Assembly: GCF_000337135.1 (NCBI RefSeq)
Contig: NZ_AOIN01000100.1
Span: 50,111 to 114,110, forward strand
Reading direction: 5' to 3'
DNA from: Natrialba chahannaoensis JCM 10990
GTDB taxonomy: Archaea > Halobacteriota > Halobacteria > Halobacteriales > Natrialbaceae
Length of the DNA stretch: 64,000 nt
The notes under the pieces are model-generated. The model saw nothing but the letters and a program-made list of their open reading frames with translations, was not told where the DNA came from and did not search any database. Of this stretch, positions 27,673 through 37,409 are shown piece after piece; position 1 is the first letter of the stretch, and the number at the start of each line of letters is the position of its first letter. Made by a program: the position numbers and the translations under genes.

Positions 27673-28874
27673 CTGACGACAGAGCACGTCGACTTCGAGA
27701 GATGCGCAACCGTGCGGCTGGGGGAGCACGTGAGACAGCGGAGCAAGACGACCCAGACGAGACAGCGCCAGAGTCTCCGTCCACGGACGACGACAGCGCG
27801 GATAGCGGTGACGAATCGGCGAGCGAACCCGACGAGCCAGTAGCGAGCAGTGACGAGGGTCCGGATAACGGTGACGGTGACGGCGTCGACGAGCAGCAGA
27901 CAGCAGACCCCCGTTCTGAGACCGAACAGGAATCGGACGTGACCGATTCGGAGGCCAATGAGGTGGAGACTGCGGATGCAGCGGGCGAATCTGACGCCGC
28001 TGGTGAGGGTAAGGGTGGGGCTGTTTCCCCCGCCGAGGAGACTGCCGAGACTACAGATACCGAAGTGACGGAGACGGACGACACCGACGTGTCTACAGAC
28101 GTGATCGACGACGATAGCGGCGCTGGCTCCGAGCACGACCCTGACGCTGGCACCGATTCCGACACCGACGCCGCCGTCACGCTCTCGTTCGACGAACGCG
28201 AATCCGGACCCGACGCAGACGGCCCGCTCGCTGCACTCGGCGGTGCAATCGCCAGCCAGTCGACCGTCGCCGAACTCACGGGGACTGGTGCGGAACCGAC
28301 CGTCGATGGCTCTGCGACAATGGCGGACACCGAGGGCTACGGCGACGCGACCGCCGCGCGAAAGGACGCCATGTTCGATCAGGGGAACACGCTGATCCAC
28401 TCGGCACACGACAGCGAGTCGACGATTCAGATGCTCGAGTTCTACCTGAACGAGAATCGGTACGCCATCGAAATCGACCGGATCAGCGCCATCGTCGAAA
28501 TGAAAGACATCACGCGCTTCCCGCGCGGTCCGACCGCCATCGACGGCGTGACGGACCTCCGCGGCGAGATCACGGGCGTCCTCGATCCGACGACGATGCT
28601 CGACGTCGAGCACAACGAACTGTCTGACAACCAGTACATCGTCGTGCTGGAACGCGACGACGATAAGCAGAAACTCGGCGTCCGCGTGACCGACGTTTCG
28701 CAGGCCGTTACCTACCACGACAGCCAGATCGACGAGACGGGCAGCGTCATGGACGCCGCCGGCGACCACCAACACGAGTGCGTTCGCGGCATCATCAAAA
28801 AGCAGGACGACGACGACCGAACGACGCTCGTCGCCTGGCTCGATATCGACGAACTCATCGCGAACATCGACTGA
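27669..28874 (+). CDS. cheW: CheW with long acidic N-terminal extension
   Basis: A 401-residue protein. About 235 residues of Asp/Glu/Ser/Thr-rich, probably disordered sequence precede a normal CheW domain (about residues 256-400: LEFYLNENRYAIEIDRISAI; VTDLRGEITGVLDPTTML; QYIVVLERDDDKQKLGV). CheW couples transducers to CheA. Typical CheW proteins have 140-180 residues, so the extension is unusual. It opens with a basic helix (RARRLREMRNRAAGGARE). The overlap with the ParA-like gene suggests the extension may be a landing site for that ATPase. Confidence 0.9.
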   Translation: MTDDRARRLREMRNRAAGGARETAEQDDPDETAPESPSTDDDSADSGDESASEPDEPVASSDEGPDNGDGDGVDEQQTADPRSETEQESDVTDSEANEVETADAAGESDAAGEGKGGAVSPAEETAETTDTEVTETDDTDVSTDVIDDDSGAGSEHDPDAGTDSDTDAAVTLSFDERESGPDADGPLAALGGAIASQSTVAELTGTGAEPTVDGSATMADTEGYGDATAARKDAMFDQGNTLIHSAHDSESTIQMLEFYLNENRYAIEIDRISAIVEMKDITRFPRGPTAIDGVTDLRGEITGVLDPTTMLDVEHNELSDNQYIVVLERDDDKQKLGVRVTDVSQAVTYHDSQIDETGSVMDAAGDHQHECVRGIIKKQDDDDRTTLVAWLDIDELIANID

Positions 28875-29077
28875 CGCCTCGCTCACCGATTCGGTCGTCT
28901 TTGCGCTTGTTTTATTCACCGATCCTGAGTGACCGTTCACCAGAGGCTGCATTTCGCATCGATCGATGCGTGTGTCCCGGCTCTCAAACCACCGTATATG
29001 ATTGTTGTGGCCGCCAAACCTCCCGCTTGTTCAAATCTGCAAAAACACTTATTTAGCTGACTCTCACTGTCACCACT

Positions 29078-30718
29078 ATGCCCAGAACAGACGGTGGAGC
29101 GTCCCGTCTCGAGGCCGCTACCGACCCAACGGGAACCGGGTCGGCGTCGGTCACGAACGCGGACGTCGACGCCATTACGAACGCCGGCGTCGATCCCGCG
29201 AGCGTCGAGCGCGCGAGCGACCTCGTGTCACTGGACGCCGACGACGAGGCCCGACTCGAGTCGCTCTCGGAGATCCTCGCCGACAACCGTACAACCCTCG
29301 CCGCAGCATCCGCCGACGCTGCCCGCAGCGATCCTGCCGTTTCGAGTGCACTCGAGAACCAGCGAGCTGCGAGCGCCGACCAACTCGAGTCAGCCCAGGC
29401 CGCGCTCGTCGACGCCGCGGCGGCGGGGCGGACCGATGCGGACGCGTTCGCAGAGCGATTCGAGTCACCGGCTGTCGGAACCCTTCTCGCGGCAGGCCCC
29501 GAGGTGTACATCGGCTCGTTCGGTGCGTACTACGAGGAGGCACTCGAGGCGATTGCTGCGGATGTGAAAGCGGAAGTTGGGGATGCGGTCGACTCGGAGG
29601 TTGCAGCTGCATTCGAATCCGATACCGACACTGACACCGAAGTCGATCCCACAGACGATGTTGAGGCGGCAGTAGACGACGCCGTCGCCAACGTTGTCGA
29701 ACGGACCCTCTCGCTCCTGCGTCACAGTCTCGTCGACCAGCAGCTAGCGATGGAGTCCTACGCCAGCACACAGCGCACGCAGCGGGCAGCCGACAAGGAG
29801 CGTATCGCAGAGTACGAAGCGCAGCTCAAGGACCAGTTGGAGACGAAGCGAAACCGTGAGTCAGTCGGTGACCGGATTCAGGAGACGCTGAGCGAGGTTG
29901 CAGCCTCGACGGACGACGTGACCGATCGGACCGCAGCAATGACCGATCTCGCGGCCGAGCAGTCGAACTCGATGAACGAAATCGCGAGTGAGGTCTCCGG
30001 GCTGTCGGCGACGGTCGAGGAGATCGCCTCGAACGCAGAAGAGGTCAGCGCTACCAGCGAGCGCGCTGAGGAGATCGCGAACGATACGACGGAGACAGCC
30101 GAGGAGGCTATCGACCAGATCGAGGATGTCGAATCGGCAACTGATAACGTAACTGAGGACGTCGAGGATCTCCGCGAGAGCGTCCAGAAGATCGACGAGA
30201 TCGTCGACGTCATCAACGACATCGCCGACCAGACCAACCTGCTCGCGCTCAACGCCTCGATCGAGGCGGCGACCGCTGGTGAGGCCGGTGACGGCTTCGC
30301 GGTCGTCGCGAACGAGGTCAAATCCCTGGCCGAAGAGTCCCAAGAAGAGGCCAAGAACATCGAGCGGATGATCGACCAGATTCAGGCAGACACCGAAGAG
30401 ACGGTCGACAGCCTCGATACGGCAAACCAGCGCGTCTCTACCGGTGTCGACCTGGTCGAAGAGACGGTCGACAACTTAGAGCGCATCGAGGAGTCCGTTC
30501 AAGAAGCGAGTACGGGCATCCAGGAGGTTGCAACGGCGACCGACGATCAAGCCGCAAGCACCGAAGAGGTCGCGAGCATGACCGACACTGCGATGGACAA
30601 ATCCCAGCAGGTCGCCACCGGTCTCGAGGCCATCGAACGCCACGCCGAAACCGTCGACGAACTGATCAACGACATCGAAGGCGACGTTCGTCGCCTCTCG
30701 ACGGACGATCACAGCTAA
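29078..30718 (+). CDS. soluble transducer with degenerate (heme-less) protoglobin domain
   Basis: A 546-residue methyl-accepting protein without membrane helices. The sensor (about residues 30-235) aligns with the HemAT protein at 31453: RFESPAVGTLLAAGP-EVYIG matches [18 protein letters not shown], and both are followed by YYE and a VDQQ-AM segment. At the heme-ligand position there is Gly134 instead of His, and the distal FY pair is missing. The signalling domain (about 260-540) has the canonical hairpin tip [23 protein letters not shown]. It should signal through CheW/CheA but probably does not bind heme through the usual ligand. Confidence 0.85.
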   Translation: MPRTDGGASRLEAATDPTGTGSASVTNADVDAITNAGVDPASVERASDLVSLDADDEARLESLSEILADNRTTLAAASADAARSDPAVSSALENQRAASADQLESAQAALVDAAAAGRTDADAFAERFESPAVGTLLAAGPEVYIGSFGAYYEEALEAIAADVKAEVGDAVDSEVAAAFESDTDTDTEVDPTDDVEAAVDDAVANVVERTLSLLRHSLVDQQLAMESYASTQRTQRAADKERIAEYEAQLKDQLETKRNRESVGDRIQETLSEVAASTDDVTDRTAAMTDLAAEQSNSMNEIASEVSGLSATVEEIASNAEEVSATSERAEEIANDTTETAEEAIDQIEDVESATDNVTEDVEDLRESVQKIDEIVDVINDIADQTNLLALNASIEAATAGEAGDGFAVVANEVKSLAEESQEEAKNIERMIDQIQADTEETVDSLDTANQRVSTGVDLVEETVDNLERIEESVQEASTGIQEVATATDDQAASTEEVASMTDTAMDKSQQVATGLEAIERHAETVDELINDIEGDVRRLSTDDHS

Positions 30719-30751
30719 GACCGCCCGACAACCTATCGACACCGAACTGCC

Positions 30752-31279
30752 ATGGTATCCACGAACCAGACCAACTCCACACGATCGAACGCGACCGACG
30801 AGATGAATACCGACGCTAGCACCAATACCAGCACGAACACCAACACCAACACAAACACAAACACACCCGACGACATCTCCGTCCACGTACTCGAGTTCGA
30901 CCTCGGCGAAAACCGCTACTGTGTCGACATCGGCTACGTCGCGGAGATCGTCAACACGGACGAACTGACCACGATTCCGAACACACCCGACCACGTCGAG
31001 GGCGTGATGGACCTTCGCGGCGAGACGACGAAAATAGTCAACCTGCGAACAATCTTCGGCGAGAACGAGGACGACGAACTCGGGAATCGGATCATCGTCT
31101 TCAAACGCAAGCGTGATTCGACCGATCGAATCGGTTGGCTCGCTGATGAGGTGCGCCAGGTGCGACAGATCGACGCGACGACGGTCGACACCGCCGTCGA
31201 CGGCGAGGGAATCGCTGGGATCGTTCGACAGGAAGAGGAGTTCGTGCTGTGGATTGATCCGACGGACGTTCGCGTCTGA
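30752..31279 (+). CDS. cheW: CheW coupling protein, second copy
   Basis: A 175-residue CheW. A 40-residue low-complexity Asn/Thr stretch (repeats of NT encoded by a hexanucleotide-like run at about 30818-30864) precedes the CheW domain (VLEFDLGENRYCVDIGYVAE; VMDLRGETTKIVNLRTIFGE; VDGEGIAGIVRQEEEFVLWID). It lies between two transducer genes on the same strand, 33 bases after the first. Two CheW proteins of very different N-termini in one cluster suggest different array partners. Confidence 0.92.
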   Translation: MVSTNQTNSTRSNATDEMNTDASTNTSTNTNTNTNTNTPDDISVHVLEFDLGENRYCVDIGYVAEIVNTDELTTIPNTPDHVEGVMDLRGETTKIVNLRTIFGENEDDELGNRIIVFKRKRDSTDRIGWLADEVRQVRQIDATTVDTAVDGEGIAGIVRQEEEFVLWIDPTDVRV

Positions 31280-31452
31280 GGCGGTTGACGGTTGTTACGT
31301 GTTTTGACTGCGGTGACGCACGGCCAACTGCGCGTTCTTCCAACGTCCTCTCAGGACCCGGAGTTGTCGAAACGGCCAGCAGGCGCTTGGATGGCCCGTG
31401 AGATATATCGCCGCCAACAAGTATATAGTTGGATCGACGGAACATTGAGTTA

Positions 31453-33027
31453 ATGTCTAGCAACCAGGAGGAGCGTCAGTCGCAGTTCAAAATCGACGCG
31501 AACAACAGACGGCACGTCGACGGAGAAGCACTCGCCGCACGGATCGGGCTTGATCGACGCGAAATCGAGTGGCGAAAAGAGTTCGTCGGCTTCGACAGCG
31601 CAGACGCGGACCGACTCGAGTCGATGGCACCACTCTTCGAAGAGATTGCTGACGACCTCGTCGACGAGTTCTACGCCCATTTGCAGTCGAACGCTGATGC
31701 GACCGCCGTTCTCAATTCCTCGTCGAAATCTGTCGATGCACTCGAGAAGACCCAGTACGAGTATCTCCTGGATCTCGGACGCGGTGCGTATGGAGCCGAG
31801 TATGCTGAGCGGCGTGCCAGAATTGGCAAGATCCACGATATGCTGGATATGGGGCCGAAGTTCTATCTCGGCGGCTACTCGATCTACTACGAGGGAATTC
31901 TGACGGCGCTTGCCGAGGACGCGATGGACGATCTTGCCAGTGAGGCCGTCGGGAGTGTGCCCGAAGCGGAGGCGGCCGAGGTGGACGGAACGGACACGTC
32001 GCAGGACGAGCCACTCGTTCCCCTCTCCGAAGCACAGGCGATGGTCGACGATGTCGTCGAGCACTCGCTTTCCACACTCAAACTGCTGAACGTCGATCAA
32101 CAGATTGCGATGGATACCTACATCGACGCCTACGCCGATGTCGAGGACGAACTCGAGCACCGACGCGAAGTCTCGAAGAACGTCCAGTCGTCGGTCAGTG
32201 ACCTGCGCGAGAGTTCGACGGAGGTCTCAGAGCGCTCCGACGAGATCAGCGACCTGGCGGCGAAGCAGTCCGACGCGATGGGCGAGATTTCGAGCGAGGT
32301 TGCCGGGCTGTCGGCGACGGTCGAGGAGATCGCTTCGAACGCCGAGGAGGTCAGCGCTACCAGCGAACGCGCCGAAGAAATTGCGAACGATACGACGGCG
32401 ACGGCCGAAGAAGCCATCGACAAGATGGGTGTCGTCGACGACGCTGCCGACGAGGTGACCGACGACGTCGAGGATCTCCGCGAGAGCGTCCAGAAGATCG
32501 ACGAGATCGTCGACGTCATCAACGACATTGCCGACCAGACCAACCTGCTCGCACTCAACGCCTCGATCGAGGCGGCGACCGCCGGCGAGGCGGGTGACGG
32601 GTTCGCGGTCGTCGCAAACGAGGTCAAATCCCTGGCCGAAGAGTCCCAAGAAGAGGCCAAGAATATCGAGCGGATGATCGACCAGATTCAGGCAGACACC
32701 GAAGAGACAGTCGACAGTCTCGAGACCGCGAACGAGGAGATCGAGAGCGGTGTTGGCCTGGTCGAGGAGACGGTCGACAACTTAGAGCGCATCGAGGAGT
32801 CCGTTCAGGAGGCGAGTACGGGCATCCAGGAGGTCGCAACGGCGACCGACGATCAAGCTGCGAGTACTGAGGAGGTCGCGAGCATGACAGATACCGCGAT
32901 GGAACAGTCACACGAGGTTGCGACCGAAATCGAGGCAATCGTCGATCAGAACGAGCAGGTTGAAGGCATCGTCGACGAGATCGAGTCCGAAGTCGACCGG
33001 CTCGCCGACGACACGCACTCGACGTAG
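31453..33027 (+). CDS. hemAT: HemAT-type aerotaxis transducer
   Basis: A 524-residue soluble transducer. The protoglobin domain (about residues 30-160) has the proximal heme ligand His128 in [20 protein letters not shown] and the distal Tyr74 in DEFYAHLQ, as in HemAT proteins that bind O2. An acidic linker leads to the signalling domain (about 230-510) with the hairpin tip [20 protein letters not shown]. The ATG at 31453 follows a TATA-like stretch at about 31421. The signalling half is nearly identical at DNA level to the transducer at 29078. Confidence 0.93.
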   Translation: MSSNQEERQSQFKIDANNRRHVDGEALAARIGLDRREIEWRKEFVGFDSADADRLESMAPLFEEIADDLVDEFYAHLQSNADATAVLNSSSKSVDALEKTQYEYLLDLGRGAYGAEYAERRARIGKIHDMLDMGPKFYLGGYSIYYEGILTALAEDAMDDLASEAVGSVPEAEAAEVDGTDTSQDEPLVPLSEAQAMVDDVVEHSLSTLKLLNVDQQIAMDTYIDAYADVEDELEHRREVSKNVQSSVSDLRESSTEVSERSDEISDLAAKQSDAMGEISSEVAGLSATVEEIASNAEEVSATSERAEEIANDTTATAEEAIDKMGVVDDAADEVTDDVEDLRESVQKIDEIVDVINDIADQTNLLALNASIEAATAGEAGDGFAVVANEVKSLAEESQEEAKNIERMIDQIQADTEETVDSLETANEEIESGVGLVEETVDNLERIEESVQEASTGIQEVATATDDQAASTEEVASMTDTAMEQSHEVATEIEAIVDQNEQVEGIVDEIESEVDRLADDTHST

Positions 33028-33144
33028 CTGCCAGCAGTACGTTCGCTGCTCTGTTCGTCAGTCGCGTAGAAATATCAGGACCCGCCCGCAGTCACTCACA
33101 TATTCTTCGCTCGCTCTCGAACCTGAACACCGACACCGCACCGA

Positions 33145-33897
33145 TCAGTCCGTAGACTGCACCGCCCCGGACGTGGCATGGTCGGTACTCGAACTCGAGT
33201 CCGTCTCAGTTGTCGCGGCTCGGTCGTCTTCGGCATCAGACAGCGCGTCCGTACTCCGGAGCACCAGTCCGCCGAAGCCGGCGAGCCAGACGAAATCAAG
33301 GTAGGTCGCGAGCGTCTGTCCGACGAAGGCGTCGGTGAATCCGAGATTCTGTGCGGAGAGCATCCCGGTTGCGAGGAGGCCAACGAAGACGAGGACGGTC
33401 AGGTTCTTGAGCCGCCCGTACAGGAGCGTGCGCTCGCTGCTTACGGTTTGTGCCTCGCGTGCAAGCGGACCGTACAGGGTGGCCACCATCACACCGACGC
33501 CAGCGATGATCGCAAGCGAGGCAACGGTGCCCGCCGCGCCGGCAAGTATCCAGCTTCCAACAGTCGCCCAGAGGCTCAGCAGAATCCCACCGAAAGTTGT
33601 GAGCGTGTACCGTCGTTCCGCTCCCGAGACGGTCTCGATCACGTAACAGACCGCGCCCCAGGCGACAGAGTAACCGAGGAATCGTACGAGAGACTCGTCA
33701 CGCCCGGTCGTCGATACGGGCAGGACACCTGCGGCCATGAGCAGGTACGCGGCGCTCATCGCACCACAGGCAACGACGACCGCATACCCGCAGGCCCGCG
33801 ACTCGACCTCAAGTCGACGGGTCCAGAGCAGAAAGATGGCCGTCATCACTGCAAGAATCGTGCTCGTTAGTACGAACGTCGTCGTGTGTTCGATCAT
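33145..33897 (-). CDS. sensory-rhodopsin-II-like seven-helix protein lacking the retinal lysine
   Basis: A 250-residue, seven-helix membrane protein that can be aligned without renumbering to NpSRII (alignment made from memory). Homology is clear in YGRLKNLTVL (start of helix F), in YLDFVWLAGFGGLVLRS (helix G) and in Arg72 of helix C. The residues that make an opsin photoactive are gone: Lys205 is Leu, Asp75 is Gly, Trp76 is Tyr, Trp171 is Phe, Tyr174 is Leu, Trp178 is Gly and Thr204 is Trp. Only one lysine (residue 164) exists in the protein. Tyr199 and Asp201 remain. It lies 87 bases downstream of an HtrII-like transducer, on the same strand, in the usual htr-sop order. Confidence 0.85.
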   Translation of the reverse strand: MIEHTTTFVLTSTILAVMTAIFLLWTRRLEVESRACGYAVVVACGAMSAAYLLMAAGVLPVSTTGRDESLVRFLGYSVAWGAVCYVIETVSGAERRYTLTTFGGILLSLWATVGSWILAGAAGTVASLAIIAGVGVMVATLYGPLAREAQTVSSERTLLYGRLKNLTVLVFVGLLATGMLSAQNLGFTDAFVGQTLATYLDFVWLAGFGGLVLRSTDALSDAEDDRAATTETDSSSSTDHATSGAVQSTD

Positions 33898-33984
33898 TAG
33901 TAAGTATGAGTCTGTTTCGTGGAATCGTCAGTGAGTGTTGCTGGTTGTTGCTCGACCCGCTCAAGGAGACGCGTCCCCGCAGCG

Positions 33985-35625
33985 CTAGTCGTCTCCGACT
34001 CCCGCCGGGGCCGCCACCTGAGAGTGCGCCTGGCGTTCGATTGTAAACGTCCTCATCAACTCGTTCAGCCGCTGTGCCTGCTCGTCAAGGTCGCCCGCCA
34101 TCGTCGAGACGCTCTCCGTCGTCGCCGTCGTCTCCTCGGAGGCCGCTGCGACCTGCTCGGCCTGGCTGCTCGTCTCTGCCGAGACGCTCGTCACGTCGTC
34201 GACGATCGTCGCGAGTTCCTGGGCCGAACTGGCCTGATCGTCCGCCGTCTGCGTAATCTCCTGGATACTCGCGTCCATCTGATTCGCCTCCGAACTGATC
34301 GTCTCGAGTTGGGACTGTAGCTCCTCGACGCGCGTCGCCGTCGTCTTAATGTTCGAGTCAACCATCGTGATCTCCTCTGCAGTCGTCCCCGTCCGGTCAC
34401 GGATGGACTCGAGTGTCCCTTCGATTTCGTCGACGGCATCCATGGTTTCCTCGGCGAGCGATTTGATCTCGTTTGCGACGACTGCGAAGCCGTCGCCGCT
34501 CTCGTCGGCGCGGGCGGCTTCGACGTTTGCGTTGAGCGCGAGCAGGTTCGTCTGGTCGGCGATGTCGTCGATGAGTGAGATCACTTCACCGATCTGGTCG
34601 GCTTCTTCGGTGAGTTCCTCGACCGTTTCGACGACAGTTTCAGTGGTTTCGACGAGTTGGTCGATGTTCTGTGCGGCGTCGGCTGCCGCGTCCTGGCCGT
34701 CGTCTGCGAGTGTCGCCATCCCTTCGGACTGGGTCGCAATCTCAGAGGTCGTCGCCGCGACTTCCTCGGTGGCCGCCGAGAGATCGCTGACCTCGCTGGC
34801 GGCGAGTTCGAGATCCTCGGTCTGGCTCGTCGCGCCGTCTGCGATTTCCTGGACTGACTCGGCGACTTCCTGACTCGCTGTGCGGATCTGCTGGCTCGAA
34901 CCCTGCAGATCGGCGGACATCTCGTCGACCGATTCGCTTGCGTCCTGGACTTCGGCGACGACGTCGCCGATGCGGTCTAACATCCGGTTGAACGATTCGG
35001 CGATGGCCTGCATCGCCTCGTCGTCAGTCTGTGGCTCGAGTCGTTGGCTGAGGTCCCCGGCGGCACACTCGTCCATCACGTCGGAGAAGCGCTTGGCTTC
35101 GGCGACGAGTTCCTGATTCTGCTGTTCGGCCTGGTGCTGGAGGTCCTGAATCCGCTCGCGCTCTGCTTCGAGCTGGGCGGCTTGCTCCTCGGCCTCTTGC
35201 TGAGCCGTCTCGGCGCGGTCTTGCTCTGCCTCGACCTCCTCGAGTGTCGTTTCAAGCGAGTTACGCATCGCACCGACCGAGTCGTAGAGCTGGCCAATCT
35301 CGTCGGCCCGATTGGTTTCGAGGTCGACGTTGAACTCGCCATCCCCGATCCGCTCGGTTTGCTCGCCGAGCTGGCGCAGCGACAGCGCGACGTTCCCACC
35401 GAGAACAATGCCGACGAGTCCGAGGTTAACCGAGAAAATCACGAGCAGACCGGTCAGGCCGGCGATTGCGCGCTCTTGGAGGCCCTCGGACGGGCCGTTG
35501 ACAATGTGCAGTCCGAACAGCACACCGAACCCAATGGTCACGACGGCGACGAAGCCGAGCGCGACTGCTATCTTGACACTGTACTGGTGCCGAATCCATG
35601 CTGGTAGTAGTGAATCGAGTTGCAT
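33985..35625 (-). CDS. HtrII-like membrane transducer
   Basis: A 546-residue transducer: two membrane helices (about residues 18-40 and 55-78) joined by a loop of only 15 residues, a HAMP domain ([20 protein letters not shown]), a coiled coil, a second HAMP-like unit (about 205-245) and a signalling domain with [19 protein letters not shown]. The start ([13 protein letters not shown]) and TM2 ([15 protein letters not shown]) closely follow NpHtrII (PSRVRHSYTGKMG; INLGLVAATLGGD), including the Asn (residue 67) that contacts SRII Tyr199. There is no large extracellular ligand domain, so input must come from a membrane partner, presumably the opsin-like protein encoded next. Confidence 0.9.
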   Translation of the reverse strand: MQLDSLLPAWIRHQYSVKIAVALGFVAVVTIGFGVLFGLHIVNGPSEGLQERAIAGLTGLLVIFSVNLGLVGIVLGGNVALSLRQLGEQTERIGDGEFNVDLETNRADEIGQLYDSVGAMRNSLETTLEEVEAEQDRAETAQQEAEEQAAQLEAERERIQDLQHQAEQQNQELVAEAKRFSDVMDECAAGDLSQRLEPQTDDEAMQAIAESFNRMLDRIGDVVAEVQDASESVDEMSADLQGSSQQIRTASQEVAESVQEIADGATSQTEDLELAASEVSDLSAATEEVAATTSEIATQSEGMATLADDGQDAAADAAQNIDQLVETTETVVETVEELTEEADQIGEVISLIDDIADQTNLLALNANVEAARADESGDGFAVVANEIKSLAEETMDAVDEIEGTLESIRDRTGTTAEEITMVDSNIKTTATRVEELQSQLETISSEANQMDASIQEITQTADDQASSAQELATIVDDVTSVSAETSSQAEQVAAASEETTATTESVSTMAGDLDEQAQRLNELMRTFTIERQAHSQVAAPAGVGDD

Positions 35626-36128
35626 CCCAGTCTCTCCCCTCGTTGGTATCGTCGGAGACAGTTCCGCTGGCCGGTCAGGCCACCGACTCCAATCCTGCAA
35701 GTAATATCTCACTGCGCCCACATAACCGTTATTGCCATCACGGCCGCTCATTCCCACTCCGTGGCCACGTAGTTACACGTTCGGACGACCGACAGTGTGA
35801 TCGGTGATCGGTCATCACCCACGCCCACCACAGACCACTGCCCACCTCGCCTACCGTATCGCGGGTCACTGAATGCTGTCTGAGAAACCCATCTCTTTGA
35901 GAGAGATGTCAACACATATAATAGTTTGGAAGGCTATACGTTCTGCCCGATTTACCTCCACCGATGACTCAACATTCGTTTCTCCCCGATGCCTGCCTGG
36001 GATTTTCCAGAGCTTCAGCACAACCATAATGAGAAACACATATTCGAATTAACTACTGTAAAGACGTAAGAGAGCTAAACAGTGTCGTAAGGTTATTATT
36101 GCACGGAATCTGAAAGTTGTGTAGAACC
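35626..36128. other. divergent promoter region between the transducer and cheR
   Basis: About 500 bases without a supported gene. An in-frame extension of the transducer ORF reaches 35757 but lacks transducer character. TATA-like stretches occur for the minus strand near 35705-35715 (GATATTAC on that strand) and for the plus strand near 35915-35925 (TATAATAG) and 36092-36100 (TTATTATT, about 30 bases before cheR). The 35870-36120 part is AT-rich. No tandem repeat is seen. Confidence 0.45.
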
Positions 36129-36938
36129 GTGCCAGCCGATGACTCGTTCCGCGCTCTCCTCGATTACATGGAAACCGAACTGGGATTCTCGACCAGCCAT
36201 TACAACGATAGTTACCTCGACCGACGAGTCACGGCCCGACTTCGCCGGACGAAGTGTGACGACTACGGCGAGTACTTCGACCAGCTCCGAACCGACCCCG
36301 ACGAGCAGGCGGCGCTGCTCGACTCGATGAGCATCAACGTCACTGGCTTCTTTCGCAACCCCGAGGTCTGGGACGGCATTCGCGACGTTCTCCGAACGCT
36401 CTCTGCTCGCGAACGTCGCGTCTCGATCTGGAGTGCCGCCTGTGCCGACGGCCGCGAACCCTACTCGCTCTCAATGCTCGTCCACGCCGATCCACAGATC
36501 AACGAATCCGCCGTCGAGATCCTCGCCACCGACATCAGCGAGGACGCCCTCACAGTCGCCCGCGACGGCGTCTACGAGGAATCACGAACCAGCGATCTCG
36601 GCGGGGAACTCGAGTACCTCTCGAACTACGAGCAGTACGTCGACCACGACCAAGAAGAAGGGGTCTATCGCGTGCGCGACCGGGTCAAGCGGCCGGTGAC
36701 GTTCGAACGCCACGATCTGATCAGCGGAGCGTCGAAATCGGGGTTCAACCTGGTGACCTGCCGTAACCTATTCATCTACATTGATACGGAGTACAAGCGG
36801 TCGATGCTCGAGACGATCGCCCGATCGCTTGAGGAGGACAGCTATCTGGTGATCGGCAAGAGTGAGACGATTCCGCCGTCGCTGAAGTCGACGTTCGAGG
36901 CGACGGATAATCGCCATCGGATTTACCAGCGAACGTGA
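36129..36938 (+). CDS. cheR: CheR transducer methyltransferase
   Basis: A 269-residue SAM-dependent glutamate methyltransferase. It has an N-terminal helical domain (YLDRRVTARLRRTKCDDYGE) and the conserved start of the catalytic domain (SINVTGFFRNPEVWDGI). SAM-binding elements are IWSAACADGREPYSLSML (where many CheR proteins have CSSGEEPYS), ILATDISEDALTVAR, FERHDLI and LVTCRNLFIYI. The GTG at 36129 is preferred over TTG 36117. It methylates transducers opposite CheB and is transcribed alone, 470 bases before cheY. Confidence 0.93.
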   Translation: MPADDSFRALLDYMETELGFSTSHYNDSYLDRRVTARLRRTKCDDYGEYFDQLRTDPDEQAALLDSMSINVTGFFRNPEVWDGIRDVLRTLSARERRVSIWSAACADGREPYSLSMLVHADPQINESAVEILATDISEDALTVARDGVYEESRTSDLGGELEYLSNYEQYVDHDQEEGVYRVRDRVKRPVTFERHDLISGASKSGFNLVTCRNLFIYIDTEYKRSMLETIARSLEEDSYLVIGKSETIPPSLKSTFEATDNRHRIYQRT

Positions 36939-37409
36939 TACGGACCGTTGTAGCGTCTTCCCGATAATCGCGGCCCCGTCGGACCGACCACTGGTAACGG
37001 ACCGTATGAGTTGATGCGCTGTTAGTGGTGGCTGAACGAGTACTGCGTTGCAATCGCTGAGCAAATCGGCTTCGTGAACGACAGAGCTATTTGTTTTCCA
37101 GCCGTTGTAGATGTACCAACGACAGACACCTTCGTATTATCAGATTTGAAACTGATTTATGGCCATACGGTTGTAAAGCTTGTGGCCGATTTTCGAGTCA
37201 AACGAACACCATTAATCGGTTACAGACACTGTGGACCCAGTTTAGACGTAATCTACCCGTGTGGATCAGTAAACAGGCAGTGGGACGCCTTCGTGACCAA
37301 CTCTCGTCTTGTCCCGTTCGTCGACCGCCACGCTGTCAGTGGATTCCAGTCGCCGAGTGTCATCATCTTGGTCAATATTATTAAGTAATCTGCGTGTATT
37401 GACTCGTTC
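36939..37409. other. intergenic region with cheY promoter
   Basis: No supported gene; the ORF at 37074-37388 has unusual composition for this genome and no domain. A TATA-like box (TATTATTAAG, 37376-37385) lies 25 bases before the cheY ATG, implying a leaderless or very short-leader transcript. At 37172-37190 there is a partial match to the archaellum promoter motif (GTAA-N8-GCC-GAT), opposite in orientation to cheY transcription. Confidence 0.45.

Noticed and set aside
33145-33897. Calling the opsin-like gene a bacteriorhodopsin or sensory rhodopsin
   Set aside because: The retinal lysine and counterion are absent, so a light-driven function cannot be supported despite clear homology.
37074-37388. 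104-residue plus-strand ORF between cheR and cheY
   Set aside because: Its residue mix (few Asp/Glu, many Ile/Val/Arg/Cys) is unlike the acidic proteins around it, no domain is visible, and it overlaps the cheY TATA region.
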